A DNA stretch of 64,000 nucleotides, taken from the NCBI GenBank assembly GCA_900546575.1, contig URDM01000003.1, positions 1-64,000 of the forward strand, in the 5' to 3' direction. Source of the stretch: an uncultured Prevotella sp. Its GTDB lineage: Bacteria > Bacteroidota > Bacteroidia > Bacteroidales > Bacteroidaceae. The notes beneath the pieces were generated by a model, which saw nothing but the letters and a program-made list of their open reading frames with translations, was not told the DNA's origin and ran no database searches. The position numbers and the translations under genes were made by a program. Shown in pieces: positions 1 through 8,135 of this stretch (within the stretch, counting starts at the first letter, position 1; each line of letters starts with the position of its first letter).

Positions 1-139
1 GGTTTGTTTGCCAGAATCATTGGCAAAATTAGTGCACTTACCATTCTGCAATACGTAAACTTCATTAACGACAAGCCCATTGGCAGAATTAAGTATGCAC
101 TAAATTAATTCCGCCAACAGGTTATAAATAAGGTGTATT
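1..139. other. Upstream region of cutC with an imperfect direct repeat
   Basis: No gene is visible. An imperfect direct repeat of about 25 bp is present: ATTGGCAAAATTAGTGCACT near 20-40 and a related ATTGGCAGAATTAAGTATGC copy near 80-105. No clear TAnnTTTG promoter box stands before cutC, so its promoter may be weak or lie upstream of the window. Confidence 0.4.
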
Positions 140-922
140 ATGGAAAGGAAATGCCTGTTTGAAGTATGCGCCAACGGCGTTGAGAGTTGTCTGGCTGCAC
201 AGGAAGGCGGTGCCGACCGTGTGGAACTGTGCGCCGGAATACCAGAAGGCGGAACCACTCCGTCGTATGGTGAGATTAAGGTGGCGCGCCGATTGCTCAA
301 CTCTACACGCCTGCACGTGATAATCCGACCGCGCGGAGGCGACTTTCTCTACACTCCGCTCGAAGTGGAACGCATGGAGGAGGACATAAGAATATGTAAG
401 CAACTGGGTGTTGACGGCGTAGTGATAGGCTGTCTGAATGCCGACGGAACGCTCGATATGGATGCCAACCGACGTCTGGTGGAGGCTGCCGAGGGCATGT
501 CGGTGACATTCCACCGCGCTTTCGACCGCTGCAACAATCCTCACGAGGCACTCTGTCAGCTCATAAAGCTGGGCATCGACCGCGTACTTACATCCGGACA
601 GCAGCCCACTGCCGAGCAAGGCATACCGCTGCTCAAGGAGCTTAACGTCCTTGCCGACGACCGTATAACGATACTTGCAGGATGCGGAGTCAACGAGAGC
701 AACATACGCAAGATACATGAGCAGACCGGCGTACACGAGTTTCACTTCTCGGCACGCACAGCTGTAAAGAGCCGTATGCAATATATCAACCCCGATGTAT
801 ATATGGGAACGAAAGATGCCGACGAAGGTACGCTGATGTACACGTCGGCAGAAAGAGTAAAGGCTACAATAAGGATGTGTCAAAACTCAATTATACGGGC
901 TGAAAGCCCAATAAGCACATAG
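140..922 (+). CDS. cutC: CutC family protein (copper homeostasis)
   Basis: A cytosolic TIM-barrel protein of the CutC family, linked to copper tolerance in other bacteria, although its biochemical role is unsettled. It begins MERKCLFEVCANGVESCLAA and carries the family stretches ADRVELCAGIPEGGTTPSYG, VIIRPRGGDF and VTFHRAFDRC, covering the full barrel. At 260 aa it is about ten residues longer than usual. The last roughly 14 residues (from CQNSIIRAESP) are encoded by the left end of a repeat element whose terminal inverted repeat begins at 879, and the stop codon lies inside that element. The extra tail is therefore probably acquired rather than functional. The gene is convergent with the PnuT operon, and the two are separated by the repeat element and a 22-bp palindrome array. 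Confidence 0.9.
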   Translation: MERKCLFEVCANGVESCLAAQEGGADRVELCAGIPEGGTTPSYGEIKVARRLLNSTRLHVIIRPRGGDFLYTPLEVERMEEDIRICKQLGVDGVVIGCLNADGTLDMDANRRLVEAAEGMSVTFHRAFDRCNNPHEALCQLIKLGIDRVLTSGQQPTAEQGIPLLKELNVLADDRITILAGCGVNESNIRKIHEQTGVHEFHFSARTAVKSRMQYINPDVYMGTKDADEGTLMYTSAERVKATIRMCQNSIIRAESPIST

Positions 923-1104
923 CCCAAGGCAGCGCCTTGGGTGTACGGATTGAAAATAGCAAAACGCCCTGTAAGGGCAAAAGCATTGATAATTAACGCT
1001 TTTGCCCTTACAGGGCGCATTGTTTTTGGTGGCTTTTTACCTCAGGGCGTTGCCCTGGGCTATGTGCTTCTGCCCCATCGGGGCGTGCTGCTTTGAGTTT
1101 TGAC
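879..1104. repeat. Hairpin element family A, copy 1, with 11-bp terminal inverted repeats
   Basis: A 226-bp element bounded by GTCAAAACTCA (879-889) and its complement TGAGTTTTGAC (1094-1104). Inside are nested inverted repeats: GGGCTGAAAGCCC, a CCTTGG/CCCTGG-type arm pair and GCCCTGTAAGGGC with its complement. The two halves can pair over most of their length. It resembles a non-autonomous MITE or BIME-like element, and no transposase is present. It contains the last codons and stop of cutC. More complete relatives lie at 29511-29823 and 39719-40031. Confidence 0.8.
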
Positions 1105-1130
1105 TTTACCCTCCTTTTTTATTCAAGTAT

Positions 1131-1808
1131 TCACTTGGTTTTTCCAAGAAAATCCTTCGCATTTTCAAAAGGAGTCCTTTTGCATTCCAAAACGAGTCCT
1201 TTTGCATTCCAAAAGGAGTCCTTTTTCAGAGCCATTGCTTTCCACTTGCGATAGCCCATTACCGCTATCACAACATACAGACCGTACAATCCTGCCTTGA
1301 AGGGTATGCCCTTGACCACATACAGATAGCAACAGACTGCGTCAACGACTATCCAGAACGCCCATTGCTCTACGTATTTGCGTGCCAATGCCCACAAGCC
1401 GACGAAGCTAAGGGCATTGGTGAAGGCGTCAAGAGCCGGAACGGTGGAGTTGGTGAACTCGGTGAGCACGTAATATGTAGCAGCCCATGCCACTACGAGA
1501 AACACTCCGGCTGGCAGATACAGACGACCCGGCATGTGGGTGATTGGCATTGCGTCGCCCTGCTGCTGTCCGCGCTTCTTGCCGAAACGCCATACAGCGT
1601 AGCCGTATATCGCTGCAAGAGTGTAGTACACAGCCATACCGGCGTCGCCATACAGTCCGTGACTCCAGTAGAGATAAACGTCGAGAGCCGGCATTATGAT
1701 GCCCACTACCCACAATGCTATGCTCGCACGATACTCAAGAATGAGATATACTATGCCGAGAATGGTAGTGAATATGTCGAGTCCGTGCTCTATAATGAAA
1801 TCCATCAT
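1131..1808 (-). CDS. pnuT: PnuC-family transporter, probable thiamin transporter PnuT
   Basis: An integral inner-membrane protein of the PnuC family with about seven hydrophobic segments (TTILGIVYLILEYRASIALW, the tryptophan-rich WAFWIVVDAVCCYLYVVKG). PnuC proteins move nicotinamide riboside. The TPP riboswitch and TonB receptor upstream, 7 bp away in the same operon, point instead to the thiamin-specific PnuT branch known in Bacteroidetes. Transport would be facilitated diffusion coupled to phosphorylation of the vitamin. A thiamin pyrophosphokinase gene often follows in this operon type but is absent here. Family members end near the YRKWK motif, around residue 190. Here about 30 more residues (KKDSFWNAKGLVLECKRTPF and beyond) are encoded by a 22-bp palindrome array. 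ATG codons at 1808 and 1805 are both possible starts. Confidence 0.82.
   Translation of the reverse strand: MMDFIIEHGLDIFTTILGIVYLILEYRASIALWVVGIIMPALDVYLYWSHGLYGDAGMAVYYTLAAIYGYAVWRFGKKRGQQQGDAMPITHMPGRLYLPAGVFLVVAWAATYYVLTEFTNSTVPALDAFTNALSFVGLWALARKYVEQWAFWIVVDAVCCYLYVVKGIPFKAGLYGLYVVIAVMGYRKWKAMALKKDSFWNAKGLVLECKRTPFENAKDFLGKTK
1166..1226. repeat. 22-bp palindrome array 1 (3 units)
   Basis: Three copies of the 17-bp near-palindrome CAAAAGGAGTCCTTTTG start at 1166, 1188 and 1210, separated by 5-bp spacers (an exact 22-bp period). The array lies inside the 3' end of pnuT, where it encodes the C-terminal tail. Confidence 0.9.
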
Positions 1809-1815
1809 CTATTGC

Positions 1816-4167
1816 TTAGAATTTCAGAGTTACGTGGCCCATGCATGTGAAGCCTGCCATCGGGATGTAGGCGAGTGTCGATGTGCGCTTGCCCTCGTTA
1901 TACCAGTCGTAGTAAACGTAGCCCGATGCAGCATAATGGCGGTTGAAGATGTTGTTGAAGTCGATGCCAAGTGTCACCTGCTTCATTCCAAGCGCCTTCG
2001 AAACCTTGCTTGTATAGTTGAAGGCGAGGTCGGTCTGCGAGTAACTCGGGATTGAACGCTTCGAGCTTTGGGTGTTGTCGAGATACTGACGGCTAACGAA
2101 GTTGGTGTGCCATGTAGCGCTGAATCCGCCGAAGTGTACGTCAACGAATCCGTTGAGGATAGCTGACGGCGAGTAAGAGAGGGTCGACTTGGCGTATGTA
2201 TTGTGTACAGCCTCGGTGTCCCAAGCCTCAACCTCCTCGGTGAAGTTCTTCAGCTTGTTCTGGCTCAGCGCAGCATTGCCCTCCAACGAGAGCCACTGCA
2301 GCGGGCTCCAACCTGCCGACAGCTCGGCACCAAGACGATAGCTGTTCTTGATATTGCTTGTAATAGCCTCGCCTATGTCGCTCTTTGCACCAGTCATTAC
2401 AAACTGGTTGATGTATCGCATATAATAAAGGTTGGCGCTGGCGTACCAGTTGGCGGTACGATACTGATAGCCCAGCTCTGTATCAAACAGATGCTCGGCC
2501 TTCGGAAGCGCTGCACTGCTGTTGTCGGTGAAGTTGTTGCGCTCCGGCTCGCGGTTGGCGTAGGCTACCGATGCGTAAGCCTTGTGTCCGCCATGTGTAT
2601 AACTGATGCCTGCCTTAGGATTATAGAACACATAAGTCTCGTCGATGTTGAGCTGCTGCTGTGTGTAGAACTTGCGGCCGTCCTTCTTTCCCTTGATGAA
2701 CTTGTCGTTCACTCCGTCGGTGGTATAGTCAACGATGCGCATCTGCATATCGGCAAACGCATTCCAACCCGAACCGAAATTGTATGCAGCCTTTACAAAC
2801 CAGCTGTAGTCGTTCTTGTCGGCATCCGAGTCGTAGTACTTGTACTTGCCGCCATCCGTCAGATACTGGCGCTCCACTTCCTCATTGGCTATATATGTAA
2901 GGTAGCCCCAGTGGTTGCAACGGAACATCTGTGCGCTGAGTCCACCCATTACGTCCCACGCGTCGTTGTGATACGACACGTTGTAGAGGGCGCCGTAGTT
3001 GTTCTGTGTAAGTCCCTTGCGGCGCACAGCCTCCGACTCAATCAGTTCGCCGTCGGCATCATAAACGTTCAGTCCGAACTTCTTGCCGAGCGCCGAAGCA
3101 CGGCGGAACTCGTTGTAGTAGCCATAACCGTAGGTGTAGTGAAGGGTAGCGTTGTGAGTCCAATGCTCCGACGGCTGCCATACGAAGTTGAGGATATTGT
3201 GGTTCTGATAGAAGTTGTCGGTAGTCTGATTCCACTTGCGTCCGTCGCGGAAGTAGAACGACTTGGTAGAGAGACGACCGCCGTCGGTCGACGGATACAC
3301 AAGGTCTTCCATGAGCTGGTTGTATCGTCCCAAACCATAATTGTACATATCCTTATAGCTGTTGATGCCATACGATGAAAGCGAGTAGCCGTCGTAGTCG
3401 CACGCAGCAACACCGTTCCATGCCTGACCGGTCTTCTCGAAGTTGCCGATGTTCTTGTAGCTCAACTTGAAGTTACTGCCTATCCATGTCAATCCGCCGT
3501 AGTAAGAGCCCGAACGTCCGCTTGTGCCATGAATATAGCCGTCGGTGTTGGTCTCATGATAGGCACCGTCGAAGATAAGACTGTTGCCGATGAGGTTGGC
3601 AGAGAAGTTGATGCCAGTGTTCCAAGTGTTGTACGAGCCGAACGAACCGGTCAGTTCAACGTACGGAACAGTTGATGGAGCCTTAGTGGCAAGCGAAATG
3701 CTACCGCCGAAAGCGCCGTCGCCATTGGTAGAAGTGCCAATACCGCGCTGTATCTGGGCGCTGCCCAACAGCGAAGCGTAGCTGTTCATGTTAGCCCAGA
3801 ACACCGTTTGGTCCTCGGGAGAGTTAAGAGGCACACCGTCAATAGTGACGTTTATGCGGCTGCCACCGGCACCACGCATACGCATATACGTTGTACCCGT
3901 ACCCATACCGTTCTCGCTCCATGCCAGCACACCGGGTGTTCGGCTGAACAGAAACGGCATTTCCTTGCCCGAAGTGGCAAACTTCTGCAGCTCACCGCTC
4001 TTGATGTTGGCCACCGCAAAGGGGGCATTCTTGGGTGCTCGTACACCCTTTACCACAACCTCGTGAAGGTTCTGCACCTTCAAGGTGTCAAGTGTGGTCT
4101 GCGCCTGTGCCATCTGAACAGATGCAACACATGCTGCAGCCATAGCTACACCGATTGTCTTTTTCAT
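1816..4167 (-). CDS. TonB-dependent outer membrane receptor, probable thiamin uptake
   Basis: An outer-membrane receptor of about 783 aa. The signal peptide is MKKTIGVAMAAACVASVQMA followed by QAQ. A plug domain covers roughly residues 45-170 (ANIKSGELQKF, RMRGAGGSRINVTIDGVPLN). A 22-strand-type barrel ends in a terminal Phe (MGHVTLKF). I chose the ATG at 4167 because it begins the signal peptide; an in-frame ATG at 4233 would place extra polar residues ahead of it. The gene follows a TPP riboswitch and is followed after 7 bp by pnuT. The pair matches the known Bacteroidetes arrangement of an outer-membrane thiamin receptor with PnuT. Thiamin or a thiamin phosphate as substrate is inferred from this regulation, not from motifs in the protein. 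Confidence 0.88.
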   Translation of the reverse strand: MKKTIGVAMAAACVASVQMAQAQTTLDTLKVQNLHEVVVKGVRAPKNAPFAVANIKSGELQKFATSGKEMPFLFSRTPGVLAWSENGMGTGTTYMRMRGAGGSRINVTIDGVPLNSPEDQTVFWANMNSYASLLGSAQIQRGIGTSTNGDGAFGGSISLATKAPSTVPYVELTGSFGSYNTWNTGINFSANLIGNSLIFDGAYHETNTDGYIHGTSGRSGSYYGGLTWIGSNFKLSYKNIGNFEKTGQAWNGVAACDYDGYSLSSYGINSYKDMYNYGLGRYNQLMEDLVYPSTDGGRLSTKSFYFRDGRKWNQTTDNFYQNHNILNFVWQPSEHWTHNATLHYTYGYGYYNEFRRASALGKKFGLNVYDADGELIESEAVRRKGLTQNNYGALYNVSYHNDAWDVMGGLSAQMFRCNHWGYLTYIANEEVERQYLTDGGKYKYYDSDADKNDYSWFVKAAYNFGSGWNAFADMQMRIVDYTTDGVNDKFIKGKKDGRKFYTQQQLNIDETYVFYNPKAGISYTHGGHKAYASVAYANREPERNNFTDNSSAALPKAEHLFDTELGYQYRTANWYASANLYYMRYINQFVMTGAKSDIGEAITSNIKNSYRLGAELSAGWSPLQWLSLEGNAALSQNKLKNFTEEVEAWDTEAVHNTYAKSTLSYSPSAILNGFVDVHFGGFSATWHTNFVSRQYLDNTQSSKRSIPSYSQTDLAFNYTSKVSKALGMKQVTLGIDFNNIFNRHYAASGYVYYDWYNEGKRTSTLAYIPMAGFTCMGHVTLKF

Positions 4168-4242
4168 CTTTTTACCTGATTTTTTAACGTCATCCGACCG
4201 AGAAGTTTTCCTGAAATAAGCCGTAATGACCAATAATACATA

Positions 4243-4343
4243 AAAGGGGCTGCCCTTAATGCTTAACCTTTTCGCTACGCCGGTATTGTCCGGATCAGCT
4301 CTGAGGGTATAATCTCAGACGGAAATGTTCCGCCACCCCTTGG
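4243..4343 (-). promoter_or_regulatory. TPP (thiamin pyrophosphate) riboswitch
   Basis: On the minus strand the region reads as a THI-box aptamer. It contains CTGAGA (4313-4318 on the complement), then ACCCTCAGAGCTGATCCGGA, then AATACCGGCGTAGCGAA. These match the conserved CUGAGA ... ACCC ... CUGAUCYGGAUAAURCCRGCGNAGGGA core. A P1 stem forms from AAGGGG near 4343 and CCCCTT near 4243. It sits about 75 nt upstream of the receptor start codon and should lower expression of the receptor-pnuT operon when TPP is plentiful. Confidence 0.93.
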
Positions 4344-4499
4344 TATGCACTTTGCATTCCGAGTGCAAAGTTAACAATATTTCGCTAAACTGACAATCTT
4401 TTCGGTGTAAAGACAAATATTGTTTGCCACATAATACTTGTCAATTTGATACAGTATTAATAAAATAATATGTCTTTTTAATATTTTATACCGTTTTCA

Positions 4500-4530
4500 T
4501 TTGTCAGTTTGCTACAATTTATTACCTTTG
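4500..4530 (+). promoter_or_regulatory. Bacteroidetes-type promoter of asnA
   Basis: TTTG at 4500-4503, a 19-bp gap, then TACCTTTG at 4523-4530. This is an exact fit to the TTTG-N19-TAnnTTTG consensus, and it lies 27 bp before the asnA start codon. Confidence 0.8.
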
Positions 4531-4556
4531 CAAAACGAAATTAAAAACACAACAAA

Positions 4557-5594
4557 ATGAGCACAATAATAAAACCAGAGCATTATCATGCCCTTCTCGA
4601 TACGCACAAGACCGAGCAGGGCATCAAACTCATAAAGGATTTTTTTCAGGAGAATCTTTCAACTGAGCTGCGCCTGCGCCGCGTCACAGCACCGCTGTTC
4701 GTGCTTCAAGGACTCGGCATCAACGACGATCTCAACGGCGTGGAGCGCCCGGTGACATTCCCAATCAAGGACCTTGGCGACCAGAAAGCGGAAGTTGTAC
4801 ACTCGCTTGCCAAGTGGAAGCGACTCACATTGGCTGAATATAACGTCAAGCCAGGATACGGTGTGTACACCGACATGAACGCCATCAGAGCCGACGAGGA
4901 ACTCGACAACCTGCACTCATTGTACGTTGACCAGTGGGACTGGGAAGCCGTTGTCACCCGCGAGCAGCGCAACGTGGCATTCCTCAAGTCGATTGTAGAG
5001 CGCATCTATGCCGCCATTCGCCGCACGGAGTATCTGGTTTGCGAGACATACGAGAACATCAAGCCCTTCCTTCCCGAACAAATACACTTCATTCATAGCG
5101 AAGACTTGCTGCAGATGTACCCCGACCTCTCGCCGAAGGAGCGCGAGGACGCTATCTGCAAGAAATACGGAGCCGTATTTATAATAGGTATAGGCGGCAA
5201 ACTGTCGAACGGCGAGAAGCACGACGGACGTGCTCCCGACTACGACGATTGGTCTACAGTAGCCGAGAACGGCAAGGAGGGCCTCAACGGCGACATACTT
5301 ATATGGTATCCTGTGCTCGAACGCTCGTTCGAACTTTCGTCAATGGGCATACGTGTCGACAAGGAATCGTTGCTCCGCCAGCTCAAAATTGAGGGCAAGG
5401 AAGACCGTGAGCAACTGTATTTCCACCGCCGACTGCTTGCCGACGAGCTGCCGCTGTCAATCGGCGGTGGTATAGGTCAGAGCCGTCTCTGTATGGTTCT
5501 GCTTCACAAGGCGCACATCGGCGAGATCCAGGCAAGCATCTGGCCTGAAGAAATGCGCCGCGAATGCGCCAAGCTTGGTATGCCCTTAATCTAA
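4557..5594 (+). CDS. asnA: Aspartate-ammonia ligase (asparagine synthetase A)
   Basis: A cytosolic class II aaRS-like enzyme that makes asparagine from aspartate, ammonia and ATP. The 345-aa length is normal for AsnA. Family stretches are visible throughout: MSTIIKPEHYHALLDTHKTE, RVTAPLFVLQGLGINDDLNG, VHSLAKWKRLTLAEY, GVYTDMNAIRADEELDNLHS, VDQWDWE and, near the C-terminus, LPLSIGGGIGQSRLCMVLLH (the ATP-binding motif 3 region). It is a single gene with its own promoter, convergent with the metal ATPase gene 15 bp beyond its stop. Confidence 0.97.
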   Translation: MSTIIKPEHYHALLDTHKTEQGIKLIKDFFQENLSTELRLRRVTAPLFVLQGLGINDDLNGVERPVTFPIKDLGDQKAEVVHSLAKWKRLTLAEYNVKPGYGVYTDMNAIRADEELDNLHSLYVDQWDWEAVVTREQRNVAFLKSIVERIYAAIRRTEYLVCETYENIKPFLPEQIHFIHSEDLLQMYPDLSPKEREDAICKKYGAVFIIGIGGKLSNGEKHDGRAPDYDDWSTVAENGKEGLNGDILIWYPVLERSFELSSMGIRVDKESLLRQLKIEGKEDREQLYFHRRLLADELPLSIGGGIGQSRLCMVLLHKAHIGEIQASIWPEEMRRECAKLGMPLI

Positions 5595-5609
5595 AGAAAG
5601 GACATACCC

Positions 5610-7490
5610 TCAGTCTGACGAAAGCCTAAGCGTGCGCATGGCATTCAATACAGCCAGCACCATAACGCCCACATCGGCAAACACAGCCATCCACATAGTA
5701 GCCAAACCCACTGCGGCGAGCAACAACACGAGCACCTTTACGCCTATGGCAAACCATACATTCTGCCGTGCAATGCCCAGTGTACGACGCGCTATGCGGA
5801 TGGCTGTCACCATTTTCGAGGGTTTGTCGTCCATCAAAACAACATCGGCAGCCTCAATGGCAGCATCCGAACCGAGCGCTCCCATTGCCACGCCAACGTC
5901 GGCACGTGCCAATGCGGGCGCATCGTTTATGCCGTCACCGACGAAAGCGAGCGTAGTGTTCTTCTTTTTCTTCTCGAGCAATTGCTCGAGAATGCCGAGT
6001 TTGTCGGCAGGCAACAGCTGCGTATGGCAATCGTCAATGCCAACACGGTGTGCCACATCCTCTCCTACTTCCTTACGATCGCCAGTCAACATGACGGTAT
6101 TGCTGATGCCCATGGCGTGCAATCCGGCTATGGCATCAGCTGCATCTTCCTTTATTCGGTCTGCCACAACAATATGTCCGGCATACTCACCGTCGATGGA
6201 TACATGCACAGTAGTACCCACTACATGACACTTATGCCACTCTGCGCCTACCGAATCCATCATGCGCTCGTTGCCAACGCACACCGTATGGCCATTCACC
6301 ACGGCGCGCACGCCGTGACCGGCTATCTCCTCAACGTCTTCAACCTTGCATCCGTCAGCCTCATTTCCGAACGCCTGCTTCAGCGAAACGGCTATGGGGT
6401 GGGTGCTGTATCGCTCCACATGGGCTGCAAGATGAAGAAGCTCTTCGGGCGATATTTTGTCAGGATGAATTGCCTCAACGCAGAATTCGCCGTGAGTGAG
6501 GGTTCCTGTCTTGTCGAACACAACGGTGTCGAGTTCTGACAGGGCGTCGATATAGCTTGCACCCTTTATCAGTATGCCGTGGCGCGACGCTCCACCTATG
6601 CCGCCGAAGAACGACAGCGGAATGGAGATGACTAAAGCGCAGGGGCACGAAACCACGAGGAATGTCAACGCACGGTAGAGCCACGTGGTGAGTGCTTCGA
6701 CATAACCGCCGCAGAACAATGGCGGAACAAACGCCAGAACCAATGCCACTATGACAACTATAGGCGTATAGACACGGGCGAAGCGTGTGATGAAGGCTTC
6801 GCTCTTCGACTTCTTCTCCGAAGCATTTTCCACCATACTTATTATCTTTGAGGCTGTCGACTCGCCGAAACTCTTCTGCACCTTGACGGTCAGCACGCCC
6901 GATATGTTGACGCATCCCGACACAACCTGGTCGCCCTTGCGTACATCACGCGGCATACTCTCGCCCGTAAGTGCCACGGTATTGAGTGCCGATGTGCCGT
7001 CAACTATCTCGCCATCGAGTGCAACACGTTCGCCCGGCTTCACGATGATGGTCTCGCCGACGGCTATTGTGTCCGGACTCACGGTCTGCACATTGCCGTT
7101 GCGCAACACATTGGCAGTGTCGGGGCGTATGTCCATAAGCGCACGTATGCTGCGGCGCGAGCGGTGTTCGGCATAATGCTCAAACAGTTCGCCCACCTGG
7201 AAGAACAGCATCACAAATACGGCTTCGGCAAACTGGGGTTCGGCTCCGGGCAAAAAGCCTATACACATGGCTCCGACGGTAGCGACGAACATCAAGAAGT
7301 CCTCGTCGAAAACCTCGCCATGGCATATTCCTTCAAACGCTTCGCCCACTACATCGTAGCCCACTACCAAATAGGGTACAAGATAAATAAGGAGCATTTG
7401 CCACACGGGCAGCTGCACCGTATGCTCCACCAGGGCAGCAACGGCGAGCAAAACGGCTCCAACAATGATTCTGATAAGCTTTACATTCAT
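5610..7490 (-). CDS. P1B-type heavy-metal ATPase (Zn/Cd/Pb export)
   Basis: An inner-membrane ATP-driven metal exporter of 626 aa. Visible motifs: the actuator TGES at about 175-178, the metal site CPC at 282-284 (VVSCPCALVISIPL), the phosphorylation site DKTGT at 326-330, the HP locus at 364-365 (STHPIAVSL), and the hinge GDGINDAPAL at about 518. The last membrane segment has ADVGVMVLAVLNA, whose Asp is typical of the Zn/Cd/Pb (ZntA) class. It lacks the N-terminal HMA domain found in many relatives, so metal sensing would rely on the membrane site. A 15-bp inverted repeat overlapping the promoter suggests control by a metal-responsive regulator that is not encoded in this window. Confidence 0.93.
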   Translation of the reverse strand: MNVKLIRIIVGAVLLAVAALVEHTVQLPVWQMLLIYLVPYLVVGYDVVGEAFEGICHGEVFDEDFLMFVATVGAMCIGFLPGAEPQFAEAVFVMLFFQVGELFEHYAEHRSRRSIRALMDIRPDTANVLRNGNVQTVSPDTIAVGETIIVKPGERVALDGEIVDGTSALNTVALTGESMPRDVRKGDQVVSGCVNISGVLTVKVQKSFGESTASKIISMVENASEKKSKSEAFITRFARVYTPIVVIVALVLAFVPPLFCGGYVEALTTWLYRALTFLVVSCPCALVISIPLSFFGGIGGASRHGILIKGASYIDALSELDTVVFDKTGTLTHGEFCVEAIHPDKISPEELLHLAAHVERYSTHPIAVSLKQAFGNEADGCKVEDVEEIAGHGVRAVVNGHTVCVGNERMMDSVGAEWHKCHVVGTTVHVSIDGEYAGHIVVADRIKEDAADAIAGLHAMGISNTVMLTGDRKEVGEDVAHRVGIDDCHTQLLPADKLGILEQLLEKKKKNTTLAFVGDGINDAPALARADVGVAMGALGSDAAIEAADVVLMDDKPSKMVTAIRIARRTLGIARQNVWFAIGVKVLVLLLAAVGLATMWMAVFADVGVMVLAVLNAMRTLRLSSD

Positions 7491-7521
7491 ATCTGTATGT
7501 TATTTAATTGTTTTCTGAATG

Positions 7522-7556
7522 CAAAGGTATGGAATAGTGGGTGCAACATGGTTGCA
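7522..7556 (-). promoter_or_regulatory. Promoter and candidate operator of the metal ATPase
   Basis: A -7 box TACCTTTG is read on the minus strand at 7529-7522. Just upstream is the perfect inverted repeat TGCAAC-ATG-GTTGCA (7542-7556), which occupies the place of the -33 element. An operator in this position suits a MerR-like activator or an ArsR-like repressor. Which one applies is unknown. Confidence 0.6.
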
Positions 7557-7596
7557 TAGTTGAATTACTCCAAATTCAGAATGACCCATAAATTAT

Positions 7597-7622
7597 TATT
7601 ATCACTCCATATTCCGGATAAA
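7597..7622. repeat. Family D short repeat, copy 1 (direct)
   Basis: ATCACTCCATATTCCGGAT with a TATT prefix. The same motif recurs at 8066-8095 in direct orientation, in inverted degenerate form at 7862-7890, and in inverted form near 39671-39705. These copies bracket the other intergenic repeats. Confidence 0.65.
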
Positions 7623-7702
7623 CTAAAATTCAAAATTGAATAATTCACAATCGCAGGCGTAGCCGAGAACAATTCAAAATTCAAAACTCAAAATTCAAAA
7701 TT

Positions 7703-7809
7703 CAAAAAGGAGTCCTTTTGGGTTGCAAAACGAGTCCTTTTGGGTGCTAAAAGGAGTCCTTTTACAATGCAAAACGAGTCCTTTTGGAACGCAAAAGGAC
7801 TCGTTTTGA
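7703..7809. repeat. 22-bp palindrome array 2 (5 units)
   Basis: Units begin at 7704, 7726, 7748, 7770 and 7792. Each has the CAAAAGGAGTCCTTTTG-type core (variants include CAAAACGAGTCC) and a 5-bp variable spacer. The array lies in the 645-bp gap between the metal ATPase promoter and the 3' end of the fucosidase operon. It is preceded by simple repeats of AAAATTC. Confidence 0.92.
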
Positions 7810-7906
7810 AATTCAGCTGTTGAAATCTTGAAAATCAGCTGTATAACAAGCTGAAAAAGGGCTCATCCGATATTTGGAGTGATACTATAGTTTTAAAATG
7901 ACAAAC

Positions 7907-8024
7907 TGTAGGAGGCTATGGCGTCCCCGCCATAGCCTGAGCAAGCAGGCTGTGCAGATTATCAATAACAAGAATAAACAGACTAACTGCACAGGCTATG
8001 GCGGGGACGCCATAGCCTCCTACA
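7907..8024. repeat. Hairpin element family C, copy 1
   Basis: A 116-bp core runs from GTAGGAGGCTATGGCG (7908) to its complement ending at 8023. The arms pair over about 35 bp around a loop of about 45 nt. Each arm also folds on itself (GGCTATGGCG against CGCCATAGCC), giving a nested, cruciform-capable structure. Copies lie at 54189-54304 and 57088-57197, with a half copy at 21311-21349. Confidence 0.88.
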
Positions 8025-8065
8025 ATTAGCTTTACCAACTAAATTACAAAAAATAGAACTTATAA

Positions 8066-8095
8066 TATTATCACTCCATATTCCGGATGAACCTG
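8066..8095. repeat. Family D short repeat, copy 2 (direct)
   Basis: A 24-bp match to 7597-7620, followed by GAACCTGAAAAA. The two direct copies flank a segment of about 450 bp holding array 2 and hairpin C1. The inverted copy at 7862-7890 lies between them. Confidence 0.65.
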
Positions 8096-8135
8096 AAAAA
8101 GGAGGCTGTTATTTGACTTCACTCCCGCAGCCAGC

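Noticed and set aside
2203..3378. A 391-codon plus-strand frame
   Set aside because: It lies wholly inside the TonB receptor gene on the other strand and resembles no protein family.
4168..4233. Upstream in-frame start of the TonB receptor
   Set aside because: It would put about 22 polar residues before a clear signal peptide, so the ATG at 4167 is preferred.
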